This document shows, piece by piece, positions 53,360 to 62,034 of a DNA stretch of 64,000 nt. Position 1 is the first letter of the stretch. Each line of letters opens with the position of its first letter. The notes beneath the pieces were generated by a model. It was not told where the DNA came from and did not search any database. It saw only the letters and a list, made by a program, of their open reading frames with translations. The DNA lies in assembly GCA_963778525.1 (NCBI GenBank), contig CAVZUJ010000001.1, forward strand, positions 1,434,030-1,498,029, written 5' to 3'. Position numbers and translations under genes: made by a program. Source of the DNA: Schlegelella_A sp963778525. Lineage in GTDB: Bacteria; Pseudomonadota; Gammaproteobacteria; Burkholderiales; Burkholderiaceae_C.

Positions 53360-54421
53360 ATGACGACTGCCAGCGAAGCACCGGGCCCGCGCCCCGCGCC
53401 CTACGCCGACCTCACGCCCTCCGCCGTCCTCGATGCCCTCGACGGCGTCGGACTGCGCGGCGACGGCCGGATCCTGCAGCTCAACTCGTACGAGAACCGC
53501 GTCTTTCAGGTCTTCCTCGAAGACAGCCGCGTCGTCGTCGCGAAGTTCTATCGGCCGGGCCGCTGGAGCGATGACCAGATCCTCGAAGAGCACGCCTTCG
53601 CCGCCGAGCTCGCAGCGGCGGAGATTCCGGTGGCGGCGCAATTGCCGATGGCGCGCGACCTCGAATCGCCCTACTCCGCCGCGATCACCGAAGTGGGCGA
53701 GACGCTCGCCACGACCACGCTCACCGGCAACGCCTATCGCTTCGGCGCGTGCCTGCGCTTTGCCGGCCGCGCGCCGGAGCTCGACGATCCCGAAGTGCTG
53801 CGCTGGCTCGGCCGCTACATCGGCCGCATGCATGCGGTGGGCGCGCGCTCGGCCTTCAAGGAACGGCTGACGATCGACGTCGCCACCTATGGCGAGGTCA
53901 GCCGCGACTGGCTGCTGGCCCACGACACAGTCACGCCCGACACCTCCGGGACCTGGCGCGAGCTGGTCGATGCGGCGCTCGCCGCCTGCCGCGCTGCCTT
54001 CGATTCGGCCGAGCTGAAGCAACTGCGCCTGCACGGCGACTGCCATCTCGGCAACGTGCTGTGGACCGAGCAGGGGCCGCACTTCGTCGATCTCGACGAC
54101 GCCGTCAACGGCCCGGCGATCCAGGACCTGTGGATGCTGCTTTCGGGCGACCGCGCCGCGATGAGCCGCCAGCTCCTCGACGTGCTCGACGGCTACGAGC
54201 AGTTCACGGAATTCGACTGGCGCGAGCTTCGGCTCGTCGAGCCGCTGCGCACCTTGCGCATGCTGCACCACAGCGCCTGGATCGCGCGGCGCTGGGACGA
54301 TCCCTCGTTTCCGATCGCCTTCCCGTGGTTCGACAGCCCCTCGTACTGGGCCGACCAGTGCGTGCGCCTGCGCGAGCAACTGGTGGCGATGGCCGAGCCG
54401 CCCCTCGGCAGCCCGGGCTGA
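53360..54421 (+). CDS. srkA: Stress-response Ser/Thr kinase SrkA (YihE/RdoA)
   Basis: Aminoglycoside-phosphotransferase-fold protein kinase (353 aa). It starts near LTPSAVLDALDGVGL and has LQLNSYENRVFQV with the nucleotide loop, VVAKFYRPGRWSDDQILEEH (the ATP Lys and Glu), the catalytic loop LHGDCHLGNVLW and the metal-binding FVDLDDAVNGPAIQDLWML. SrkA in enterobacteria counters stress-induced death. Here it lies convergent to htpG, another stress gene. Confidence 0.93.
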   Translation: MTTASEAPGPRPAPYADLTPSAVLDALDGVGLRGDGRILQLNSYENRVFQVFLEDSRVVVAKFYRPGRWSDDQILEEHAFAAELAAAEIPVAAQLPMARDLESPYSAAITEVGETLATTTLTGNAYRFGACLRFAGRAPELDDPEVLRWLGRYIGRMHAVGARSAFKERLTIDVATYGEVSRDWLLAHDTVTPDTSGTWRELVDAALAACRAAFDSAELKQLRLHGDCHLGNVLWTEQGPHFVDLDDAVNGPAIQDLWMLLSGDRAAMSRQLLDVLDGYEQFTEFDWRELRLVEPLRTLRMLHHSAWIARRWDDPSFPIAFPWFDSPSYWADQCVRLREQLVAMAEPPLGSPG

Positions 54422-54464
54422 CGAGCGGTCGAACCCCGCAGCCCGGCCTGAGCCGCAACGAGCC

Positions 54465-56359
54465 CTAGGCCAGCAACAGCGCGTTGACGCGCTTCACGTA
54501 GGCCGCCGGATCCTCGAGCTGGCCGCCCTCGGCGAGCAAGGCCTGATCGAAGAGGATATTGGCCAGATCGTCGAAGTGCGTGCTCGATTCGAGCCGCTTC
54601 ACGAGCGCGTGCTCCGGGTTCACTTCCAGGATCGGCTCGGCCTTCGGCGCGCCCTGGCCGGCTTGCTTGAGGAGCCGCGCCAGGTGCCCGCTCATGTCGC
54701 CCTCTTCGGCCACCAGGCAGGCCGGCGAATCGACCAGGCGCGGTGGTCACGCGCACGTCCTTCGCCCGATCCTTCAGCGCTTCCTTCAGGCGTTCGAGCG
54801 TCGGCTTGAACGCCGTCGCCGCTTCCTCGGCCTGCTTCTTCTCGGCTTCGTCCTCGAGCTTGCCGAGATCGACCGAGCCCTTGGCCACGCTTTGCAGCGA
54901 ATGGCCGTCGAACTCGTACAGGTGCGAGAGCAGCCATTCGTCGACGCGGTCGGTCAGCAGCAGCACCTCGATGCCCTTCTTGCGGAAGATCTCGAGCTGC
55001 GGGCTGTGCTTGGCGGTCGCCGAGCGTGTCGGCGGTGACGTAGTAGATCGCGTCCTGGCCTTCCTTCATGCGCTTGACGTAGTCGGCGAGCGAGACGCTC
55101 TGCGTGCCGCTCTCGTCGTGCGTCGACGAGAAGCGGTAGAGCTTGGTCAGCCGCTCCTTGTTGGCGTGGTCTTCGCCGATGCCTTCCTTGAGTACCGTGC
55201 CGAAATCTTTCCAGAACTCGGCGTACTTCGTCCTTCTCGGCCTCGTCCTCGCTGTCGGCCAGGCCTTCGAGCATGGAGAGCACGCGCTTGGTCGAGCCTT
55301 CGCGAATCGCCTTCACGTCGCGGCTTTCCTGGAGCAGCTCGCGGCTGACGTTCAGCGGCAGGTCGCTCGAGTCGATCACGCCCTTGACGAAGCGCAGGTA
55401 CACCGGCATCAGCGCCTCGGCATCGTCCATGATGAAGACGCGCTTGACGTACAGCTTCACGCCGCCGCGCTTGTCGCGGTTCCACAGGTCGAACGGCGCC
55501 TTGGCCGGGATGTAGAGCAGCTGCGTGTATTCGCTGCGGCCCTCGACCCGGTTGTGCGTGTAGGCGAGCGGCGCCTCGGTGTCGTAGCTGATCTGCTTGT
55601 AGAACTCCTCGTACTGCTCCTTCGTGATCTCGCTCTTCGGGCGCGACCACAGGGCCGCCGCCTTGTTCACCGGCGCCCACTCGTCCTTGCGTGACCTGCT
55701 TGCTGGCCTCGGCGTCCCACTCTTCCTTCTGCATCAGGATGGGCAGCGAGATGTGGTCGGAGTACTTCGAGACGATGGAGCGCAGCTTCCAGTTCGAGAG
55801 GAACTCCTCTTCGCCTTCGCGCAGGTGCAGGATGACGCTGGTGCCGCGCTGCGGCGCGCGTGATCGTTTCCACCTCGAAGTCGCCGGCGCCTTCCGAGGT
55901 CCAGCGCACGCCTTCTTCGGCCGGCAAGCCGGCGCGGCGCGACTCGACGACGATCCTGTCGGCGACGATGAAGCCGGAATAGAAGCCGACGCCGAACTGG
56001 CCGATCAGCTGGGCGTCCTTCTTCTTGTCGCCTTCGAGCGCCGACATGAACTCGCGCGTGCCGCTCTTGGCGATGGTGCCGAGATTGGCGACCGCTTCTT
56101 CTGCCGACAGGCCGATGCCGTTGTCGGTGATCGTGATCGTCTTCGCCTCGGCGTCGAAGGCGACGCGAACCTCGAGATTCGGATTGCCCTCGAACAGCTC
56201 GGGCTTGTCGATGGCCTCGAAGCGCAGCTTGTCGCAGGCGTCGGAAGCATTCGAGATCAGCTCGCGGAGAAAGATCTCCTTGTTCGAGTACAGCGAGTGG
56301 GTGACGAGGTGCAGGATCTGCTTGACCTCGGCCTGGAATGAAAGGGTTTGCTTGTCCAT
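54465..56359 (-). pseudogene. htpG: Chaperone HtpG (Hsp90), frame broken by about six indels
   Basis: ATP-dependent Hsp90 chaperone. From 56359 the frame gives MDKQTLSFQAEVKQILHLV, then LRELISNASDACDKLR, ITDNGIGLSAEEAVANLGTI and GQFGVGFYSGFIVAD, the complete GHKL ATP-binding domain. Frame changes follow near 55860, 55690, 55230, 55035 and 54735, with good matches between them, such as YIPAKAPFDLW, KLYVKRVFIMDDAEALMP and LNVSRELLQESRDVKAIREG. The C-terminal dimerisation domain ends LEDPAAYVKRVNALLLA. At 55690 the gene reads ACGCAAG where ACC-AAG is expected. With the indels removed it is about 630 residues, the normal HtpG size, so the chromosome probably holds an intact gene. Confidence 0.9.
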
Positions 56360-56481
56360 CGGCGTGTTGTTCGGTTCGTGGGCGGAAGGAGGCCCGGCGG
56401 TTGGAGAGCTGCGGGGCGCTGGCGGCACATGGTGCCGCGGGCCGCCATTTTCAAGCAAGGCGTCCCTAGAATCCGCCCACC

Positions 56482-57276
56482 ATGCGCACCGTGACCGCCA
56501 CCCGCTACGTCACGCCGCTGCGCGAGGGCGGCTCGCTGCCGGCCGTGATCGAAGCCGACGACGACGGTCTGTACGTGCTCAAGTTCCGCGGCGCCGGCCA
56601 GGGCACCAAGGCGCTGACGGCCGAGCTCATCGCCGGCGAGATCGGCCGCACGCTCGAGCTGCCGGTGCCCGAGATCGTGTTCGTCGCCCTCGACGTCGAC
56701 CTCGCGCGCACCGAGCCCGACCCGGAGATCCAGGACCTGATCCGCGCCAGCGGCGGCATCAACCTCGGCCTCGACTACCTTTCCGGCTCGCTCGCCTTCG
56801 ACCCGCTCGCCGACGCTACCGACGCCGAGCTCGCCTCGCGCATCGTCTGGTTCGACGCGCTCGTGACCAACCTCGACCGCACCGCCCGCAACACCAACAT
56901 GCTGGTGTGGCACCGCAAGCTCTGGCTCATCGATCACGGCGCCGCACTCTTCTTCCACCACAGCGGTCTCGGCGATCCGGCGGCGGCGACACGGCCGTTT
57001 CGGCTGATCCGCGAGCACGTGCTGCTCTCGGCCGCCGACCGCATCGCCGAGGTGGATGCCGCGCTGGCAGCGAAGCTCACGCGCGCCGAGCTCGAACGCA
57101 TCGTCGCTCTCGTGCCCGACGACTGGCTCGTCGATGCGTCCACCATCGCTTCGCCCGACGAGCCGCAAGGCCCGGAGGCGAGACGCACCGCGTACGTCGA
57201 CTATTTCCTGCGCCGGCTCGCCGCGCCGCGCGCCTTCGTCACGGAGGCCCTCGGTGCCCGCCACGCTCACGTATGA
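56482..57276 (+). CDS. HipA-like kinase-domain protein
   Basis: 264-residue stand-alone kinase of the HipA-like/PI3-4 kinase fold. The ATP lysine is K34 in LYVLKF. The catalytic loop WFDALVTNLDRTARNTNML (residues 123-141) holds Asn130, Asp132 and Asn137, and LIDHGAAL (149-156) supplies the DFG-type Asp151. It lacks the N-terminal couple domain and HipB partner of true HipA toxins. It overlaps the next gene, a DUF3037 protein, by 23 bases; the two recur as a pair in many bacteria. Target unknown; a regulatory or toxin-like kinase is an inference. Confidence 0.82.
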   Translation: MRTVTATRYVTPLREGGSLPAVIEADDDGLYVLKFRGAGQGTKALTAELIAGEIGRTLELPVPEIVFVALDVDLARTEPDPEIQDLIRASGGINLGLDYLSGSLAFDPLADATDAELASRIVWFDALVTNLDRTARNTNMLVWHRKLWLIDHGAALFFHHSGLGDPAAATRPFRLIREHVLLSAADRIAEVDAALAAKLTRAELERIVALVPDDWLVDASTIASPDEPQGPEARRTAYVDYFLRRLAAPRAFVTEALGARHAHV

Positions 57277-57649
57277 CTACGCGATCGTTCGCGTCGTGCC
57301 GCGCGTCGAGCGCGGCGAGTTCGTCAACGTCGGCGTCATCGTCTCGTGCGACGCCAACGAGGCGCTGGCGGCGCGCATCGAGCTCGACGCGGCCCGGGTG
57401 CTCGCGCTCGACCCGGCCGCCGACCTCGCGGCGATCGAGGCGGCGCTCGGCGCCATCGTCGCGGTGTGCGCCGGCGACGTCGCGGCCGGCGCGCTCGGCA
57501 AGCTCTCGGCGCGCGAGCGCTTCCACTGGCTGGTGGCGCCGCGCAGTGCCGTGATCCAGACCTCGCCGGTACATACGGGCCTGTGCCGCGACACCGCCAG
57601 CGCGCTCGACCACCTCTTCGACACGATGGTCAAGCCACGCCGCGGCTGA
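57254..57649 (+). CDS. DUF3037 protein, partner of the HipA-like kinase
   Basis: 131-residue protein starting with GTG at 57254 inside the kinase gene's 3' end. It begins TYDYAIVRVVPRVERGEFVNVGVIV, the DUF3037 signature, and ends GLCRDTASALDHLFDTMV. No catalytic motif is visible. Its steady neighbour is the kinase, so it may inhibit, guide or be phosphorylated by it. Confidence 0.82.
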   Translation: MPATLTYDYAIVRVVPRVERGEFVNVGVIVSCDANEALAARIELDAARVLALDPAADLAAIEAALGAIVAVCAGDVAAGALGKLSARERFHWLVAPRSAVIQTSPVHTGLCRDTASALDHLFDTMVKPRRG

Positions 57650-57700
57650 GCAGGTACAGCCAGTCGTCGACGCGCGAGCGCGCAAACGCCGGCGCGCCCT

Positions 57701-58423
57701 TCAGCCGAGCTCCTTCGGCTGCTTCTTCTCGAACCAGTGCGTGAAGCGCAGGCCGTCCCAGTGCAGGCCGATGTGCGCCGCCGACTTGGCGTGGCGCAAG
57801 GCGCGCGGCCGGAAGATGCCGACGCATTCGCCCGCGGCATCGCGCACGCTCGGCCAGCGCAGGCCCCAGCTGCCGAGCTCGCGCAAGGCGCGGCCGAGCC
57901 GCTGCGAGAAGCCGTAGTGGTCGGGGTCGAGCGCCGCAGCGAAGCGCTTCGGCGCCGCGCCCTCCTCTTGCACCGAGCCCAGGTCGTGCAGGTCGGCCTC
58001 CACGTTCGCCGTGATCAGCCGCATGTCGAGATCGATCGCCGGCTCGTCGGTGAAGCGCATGAAGATGGCGCGGTGATGGCTCACCTCGGCCACCGAGGTC
58101 TCGAGCGAATGCGCCGCGTAGTACACGCCGTAGCTGCCGTCGGAAAAGCGCGAGCCGTCGGGGTTGAGATGCGTGAAGGCGGCCATCACCGGCGTGGCGC
58201 CCGGTCCGCTGATGCGCTCGGCCGGCGGCACGAGCTGCAGGTCGCCGGCCTCGTCGCGCAGGCGCGGATTGGCCAGCGCCTCGATCGCGAACACGGCATC
58301 GAGATCGGCGGCATCGGCGATCGCGTCGTACAGGCCGACCGTCGGGTAGCGCGACGGGATGAGGCGGTACGAAGGCCGCCACGACACGCGCGCCGTCGGC
58401 ACGCTGGCCGGATCGATGTGCAT
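57701..58423 (-). CDS. RES-domain toxin (NAD-phosphorylase/ADP-ribosyl type)
   Basis: 240-residue RES-domain protein. The fold markers are SYRLIPSRYPTVGLYDAIAD (conserved Arg), GSYGVYYAAHSLETSVAEVSHH (Tyr and Glu) and, near the end, GECVGIFRPRALRH. In studied systems such proteins destroy NAD+, stopping growth. It lies 24 bases downstream of its Xre/MbcA-type antitoxin on the same strand, the usual order. The RES domain normally covers about 150 residues, so the N-terminal 30 and C-terminal 30 are extras. Confidence 0.9.
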   Translation of the reverse strand: MHIDPASVPTARVSWRPSYRLIPSRYPTVGLYDAIADAADLDAVFAIEALANPRLRDEAGDLQLVPPAERISGPGATPVMAAFTHLNPDGSRFSDGSYGVYYAAHSLETSVAEVSHHRAIFMRFTDEPAIDLDMRLITANVEADLHDLGSVQEEGAAPKRFAAALDPDHYGFSQRLGRALRELGSWGLRWPSVRDAAGECVGIFRPRALRHAKSAAHIGLHWDGLRFTHWFEKKQPKELG

Positions 58424-58447
58424 CGCGGGCTCGGCGGAAGCGATCGA

Positions 58448-58858
58448 TCAGGCCTTGCCGCCGCGCTGGGCGTCGAGGTACTGGCGCACCACCCACAGGT
58501 CGGCCACTTGGCCGCCCATCATGCGATCGAGCGCCGAGCGCCCGGCGAAGAGCGGCGCGGTGTTGGCCTTGCGCACCCACGCATCGGCGCGCTCGGCGAC
58601 CGGAAAGAGGATGTGCAGCGAGGAGTAGATGCCGAACAGGTGCGAGAGCCGCTCGAGCAGATGCCGGTCGAGCGGCGCCACCTTGCCCTGCTTCCATTGG
58701 TAGAGCGTGGTGCGGGCCACGCCGAGCAGCGTCGTCTGCTCGGCCACGCCGAGCTGCCAGGCCTCGGCCAGGCGAAAGAAGGTGCGCAGCGCGGCCGCCG
58801 CCGTTGCCGGCGAGGCGAGATCGACGCCGGCGGAAACTGGCCTGAGGAGCGCACTCAT
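58448..58858 (-). CDS. Xre/MbcA/ParS-type antitoxin
   Basis: 136-residue antitoxin with an N-terminal helix-turn-helix (LAEAWQLGVAEQTTLLGVARTTLYQWKQG) and a C-terminal DUF2384-like domain (LFGIYSSLHILFP, WVRKANTAPLFAGRSALDRMMGG). The C-terminal part blocks the RES active site in known structures. An AT-rich inverted repeat precedes the start and is probably its operator. Confidence 0.9.
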   Translation of the reverse strand: MSALLRPVSAGVDLASPATAAAALRTFFRLAEAWQLGVAEQTTLLGVARTTLYQWKQGKVAPLDRHLLERLSHLFGIYSSLHILFPVAERADAWVRKANTAPLFAGRSALDRMMGGQVADLWVVRQYLDAQRGGKA

Positions 58859-58883
58859 GACCCGGCGAGCTTAGTACATCGGC

Positions 58884-58906
58884 GAACAAATATCAATAAA
58901 TTGTCC
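58884..58906 (-). promoter_or_regulatory. Candidate operator/promoter of the RES/Xre pair
   Basis: GAACAA-N11-TTGTCC (five of six arm bases symmetric) 25 bases before the antitoxin start, in the most AT-rich stretch of the neighbourhood. Xre-type antitoxins usually bind such a site to autorepress. Inference from position. Confidence 0.4.
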
Positions 58907-58927
58907 GCACGCGTACAAAGGACTATG

Positions 58928-59545
58928 TCACGCCCGCTCCAGGTAGCTCTGGAATACGCCGACGTGCACCAGCGCCGGGTCGGCCGAATTCGGCCAGAGC
59001 TCCTCGCTGCGAAAGCGCACGTCGTAGGTGGGCTCGTCGCGGGCCTCGATGCCGTGCGCGTGCGCATCGGGGAACGGATAGGCCGGCGAGACGCCCACCA
59101 CCACGCCGGTCTTGCCGCGGATGTAGCCGGGCATGCGCACATGGCCGGGCACGTGGTCGCTGCGCACGCGCACGCGCTCGCCCGGCGCGAAGGACTCGGC
59201 CGGGGCGGCGTTGCCGCGCCCGGCGGCGCTGGCGGCGGCGAGCGGGAACGCGCCCTCGGCGCGTGCCTCGAGCTCGGCCAGCGGAATGACGCCCTTTTCC
59301 ACGCAGAGCGTGGCCAGGCTCGTCAGCGTGCGCTCGTAGTAGCCCGCACCCAGGTAGTGGCGCGGCTCCATCCGCTCGATGGCGTGGCGGTACTCGTCCA
59401 TGTTGAAAAGGCCCAGGCGCACCGCATGGGCGTAGAGCGCGTTGGCGCGCACCTCCCACGCCGCATGGAATGCCGGCGCATCGAGCGTGTAGCGCACCGC
59501 GCCGAAGCCCTGCTTGCCGCCGAGGTCGTGCATGCCGTCCATCAC
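58928..59545 (-). CDS. Nitrile hydratase, beta subunit
   Basis: 205-residue beta subunit. N-terminal MDGMHDLGGKQGFG matches the family, as do FHAAWEVRANAL (with the Arg that contacts the claw), RHYLGAGYYERTLTSLATL and the SH3-like C-terminal part GYIRGKTGVVVGVSPAYPFPDAHAHG, YDVRFRSEELW. It starts 19 bases after the alpha gene, so the order is alpha-beta as in cobalt-type enzymes of proteobacteria. The closest named functions are hydration of aliphatic or aromatic nitriles to amides. Confidence 0.9.
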   Translation of the reverse strand: MMDGMHDLGGKQGFGAVRYTLDAPAFHAAWEVRANALYAHAVRLGLFNMDEYRHAIERMEPRHYLGAGYYERTLTSLATLCVEKGVIPLAELEARAEGAFPLAAASAAGRGNAAPAESFAPGERVRVRSDHVPGHVRMPGYIRGKTGVVVGVSPAYPFPDAHAHGIEARDEPTYDVRFRSEELWPNSADPALVHVGVFQSYLERA

Positions 59546-59564
59546 TGCTCTCCTTGCGATGCGG

Positions 59565-60173
59565 CTACAGCCGCGCCACGCCGATCATCCCGTCGCGGGT
59601 GACGATGCCGGCAAGGCGCTCTTCGCTCCAGCCGATCGTCTCTGCAGGCCGCACCGGCAGCACCATGTAGCGCGTGTCGGCCGTCGTGTCCCAGACGCGG
59701 ATCTCCACTTCCGGCGGCAGATCGAGCCCCATCTCCTTCAGCACCGTGCGCGATTGGCGCACCACGCGGGCCCGGTACTCCAGGTCCTTGTACCAGTCGG
59801 GCGGCAAGCCGATGATGGTGAAGGCGGTGCACGAGCAGAGCGTGCAGCAGATGACGTTCTGGACCGCGGCCGAGTTTTCCAGCACGACCAGGTGGCGATG
59901 GTGCCTGGGCATCGCCAGCCCCAGCTCGGCCACCGCGGCGCGACCGTTGGCCAGCAGCCGCTCGCGGAACGTTGGATCGGTCCACGCCTTGGCGACGACG
60001 CGCGCGCCGTTCCTCGGCAGCCAGTCTTCTTCGGCCATGCGGCCGAGCTCGACGACCGCCTCGCTCGCCTTCAGGCCGCGATCGTCCAGGGCGGCCTGGA
60101 TCGCGTCGACGCGCCGTTCGAGCGAAGCCGTGCCGGCTTCCCCGCGACCGTGATTCTCATGCGCCATGGCCAT
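59565..60173 (-). CDS. Nitrile hydratase, alpha subunit, cobalt type
   Basis: 202-residue metal-binding subunit. The claw is C110-T-L-C113-S114-C115, where the Thr marks the cobalt rather than iron type. The usual Tyr-Pro-Trp following CSC is Thr-Ala-Phe (residues 116-118), a less common variant. LGLPP-like GLPPDWYKDLEYRARVVRQSR and IRVWDTTADTRYMVLPVRP complete the family match. The frame is open upstream of 60173; family members start near the chosen Met (or two codons later at 60167). No activator (P14K/NhlE-type) gene follows; the next gene is the Xre/RES pair. Confidence 0.9.
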   Translation of the reverse strand: MAMAHENHGRGEAGTASLERRVDAIQAALDDRGLKASEAVVELGRMAEEDWLPRNGARVVAKAWTDPTFRERLLANGRAAVAELGLAMPRHHRHLVVLENSAAVQNVICCTLCSCTAFTIIGLPPDWYKDLEYRARVVRQSRTVLKEMGLDLPPEVEIRVWDTTADTRYMVLPVRPAETIGWSEERLAGIVTRDGMIGVARL

Positions 60174-60388
60174 CGCGCTGCCCCACGAAACGTGACGAGC
60201 AACCAGTATCGCTCCACTCTCGAAATGAGCGCATCGCGCGTGTTTGCGACCCGCACCAAACGCCGTTCGCGGTACTAGTCGACTGTCGGAGCCCGCAAGC
60301 GCAGCACGGGCCTTCCGCACACGCCGCCGAGCCCGGAAAATCGGCTTTGCCTTGTGGCCTTCTCCTTGACGACTGTCGACGCCTTCCC

Positions 60389-61993
60389 ATGTCCATGAAG
60401 ATCGAGGTCGACCGCCAGCTCGGCGCGGCCAGGCAGATGCTCGAGTCGGGCGAGGTCGAGGCGGCGCGCAGCCTCGCCTCGGCCGTGCTGAAGATGGCCG
60501 AAAGCCGTGGCGATCGACCGGCCCAAGGACAAGCGCTGCTGGCCTTGTCGCAGTTCGATCGCGTGCTGGGGCGCTTTCGCCGCGTCGTCGACACCGCGCA
60601 TCGCGCCTCGCAACTCTTCCAGATCGAGGGCGACATCGCCGGCGAGGCTTCGGCGCTGTCGCTGCTCTCGCACGCGAACAGCTACCTCGGCCGCGACGAG
60701 GAGTCGGTCGAAGCCGCTCTGCTCAGCGTCAAGCTCGGCGACCTTCTGCCGCCGGGCCAGCAGCAGATCCATCTCTACAACTACCTCGGCGTGGGCTACC
60801 TCTGGGCGAACAGCTTCGCGGCCGCGGAAGCGGCCCTGCGCGAGGCCGAGCGGCTGGCGCTCGTCGAAGGCTCGACGAGCACCGTCCTGTTGCCGCGCAT
60901 CAACCTGGCCTGGCTCGAGGCGGTGCGGCTCTTCAAGGGCCGCTATTTCAACGGCAGCATGTCGAGCACCGGCGAGCTGGAGCGCCGCCTCGCGCATTGC
61001 AAGGCCTTGTTCGACAACGACGAGCCCTTTGCCGGGCTGCCCGGCGTGCGCGCAGTGCTGCAGCGCTTCGGCCGCTGCGCCCATGTGCTGCTGCTGTGCT
61101 GGAGCGACCGGCTCGACGCCGCCGAGGCCGAGCTGGCCGCCGCGTGCTCCGGCCAGCGGCCCGCGCACTACGCCCAGGTGGCGAACTTCTTCGAGCACTG
61201 GGTGGCCGCCGAGCTGCACATGGCACGGCACGACCTGCAGGCGGCCCGCCACGAGGCGACGGTGCTGGTCGAGAAGGCGGGGCAGGCCGAGTTCGAGCAG
61301 ATGGCCTACATCGGCCATTTCCTGCTCACGCAGATCTACCGCCAGCAGGGGCACTACGAGCTTGCGCTCGACGAGGGCCGCGCCCAGCGCCGGCGCGAGC
61401 TGCGCGTGCAGGGCGATATCCTCGACAGCCGCCACAAGGTCGTGCAGACCCAGCTCGACATCCGCCGCAGCCAGCACCACCTGCAGCAACTGGTGCGCCA
61501 TTCGCACGAGCTCGAGCGCCTGTCATACGAAGACTCGCTGACCAGCCTGGCCAATCGCCGGCGTTTCGAGGCGCAGCTCTCGGCCTGCCTCGGCGAAGGC
61601 TGGGAGCGGCAGCAGCCGGTCTGCGTGGCCACCGTCGATCTCGACGACTTCAAGCGCGTCAACGACACCTACTCGCACGCCGCCGGCGACGAGGTGCTCA
61701 GGGAAGTGGCGCAGGCGCTGCGCGATTCGGTGCGCGAGACCGACCTGCCGGCTCGCCTCGGCGGCGACGAGTTCGTGATCCTCTTTCAGCACACCAGCAT
61801 CGACACGGCGCGCGCCATCTGCGCCCGCGCCCGCGACCGCGTGGCGCGCCTGCGCTGGCCGCACCTGTCCTCCTCGCTCGCCGTGAGCGCGAGCATCGGC
61901 GTGGCCGAGGCACAGCCCGACGACACGCCGGCGGCGCTGCTGCGGCGCAGCGATCTCTCGATGTTCGAGGCCAAGGCCAGCGCCGCGTCCTGA
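60389..61993 (+). CDS. TPR-containing diguanylate cyclase (GGDEF)
   Basis: 534-residue protein making c-di-GMP. Residues 1 to about 360 form helical TPR-like repeats (SVKLGDLLPPGQQQIHLYNYLG, AALREAERLALVEGSTS, ELALDEGRAQRRRELRV), likely a sensor or partner-binding scaffold, followed by a coiled coil (QHHLQQLVRHSHELERL). The GGDEF domain starts at SYEDSLTSLANRRRFEAQL and its active site is RLGGDEFVIL, so it should be active. No membrane segment. The frame is open far upstream, but conserved sequence starts at the chosen Met. Confidence 0.9.
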   Translation: MSMKIEVDRQLGAARQMLESGEVEAARSLASAVLKMAESRGDRPAQGQALLALSQFDRVLGRFRRVVDTAHRASQLFQIEGDIAGEASALSLLSHANSYLGRDEESVEAALLSVKLGDLLPPGQQQIHLYNYLGVGYLWANSFAAAEAALREAERLALVEGSTSTVLLPRINLAWLEAVRLFKGRYFNGSMSSTGELERRLAHCKALFDNDEPFAGLPGVRAVLQRFGRCAHVLLLCWSDRLDAAEAELAAACSGQRPAHYAQVANFFEHWVAAELHMARHDLQAARHEATVLVEKAGQAEFEQMAYIGHFLLTQIYRQQGHYELALDEGRAQRRRELRVQGDILDSRHKVVQTQLDIRRSQHHLQQLVRHSHELERLSYEDSLTSLANRRRFEAQLSACLGEGWERQQPVCVATVDLDDFKRVNDTYSHAAGDEVLREVAQALRDSVRETDLPARLGGDEFVILFQHTSIDTARAICARARDRVARLRWPHLSSSLAVSASIGVAEAQPDDTPAALLRRSDLSMFEAKASAAS

Positions 61994-62034
61994 CCGCGGC
62001 GTTCGACCGCCCGAGCTGTCGGGTCGGGCGGCCG

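Noticed and set aside
56482..57276. Classical HipBA persistence toxin.
   Set aside because: No HipB-type gene, no N-terminal HipA couple domain and a DUF3037 partner.
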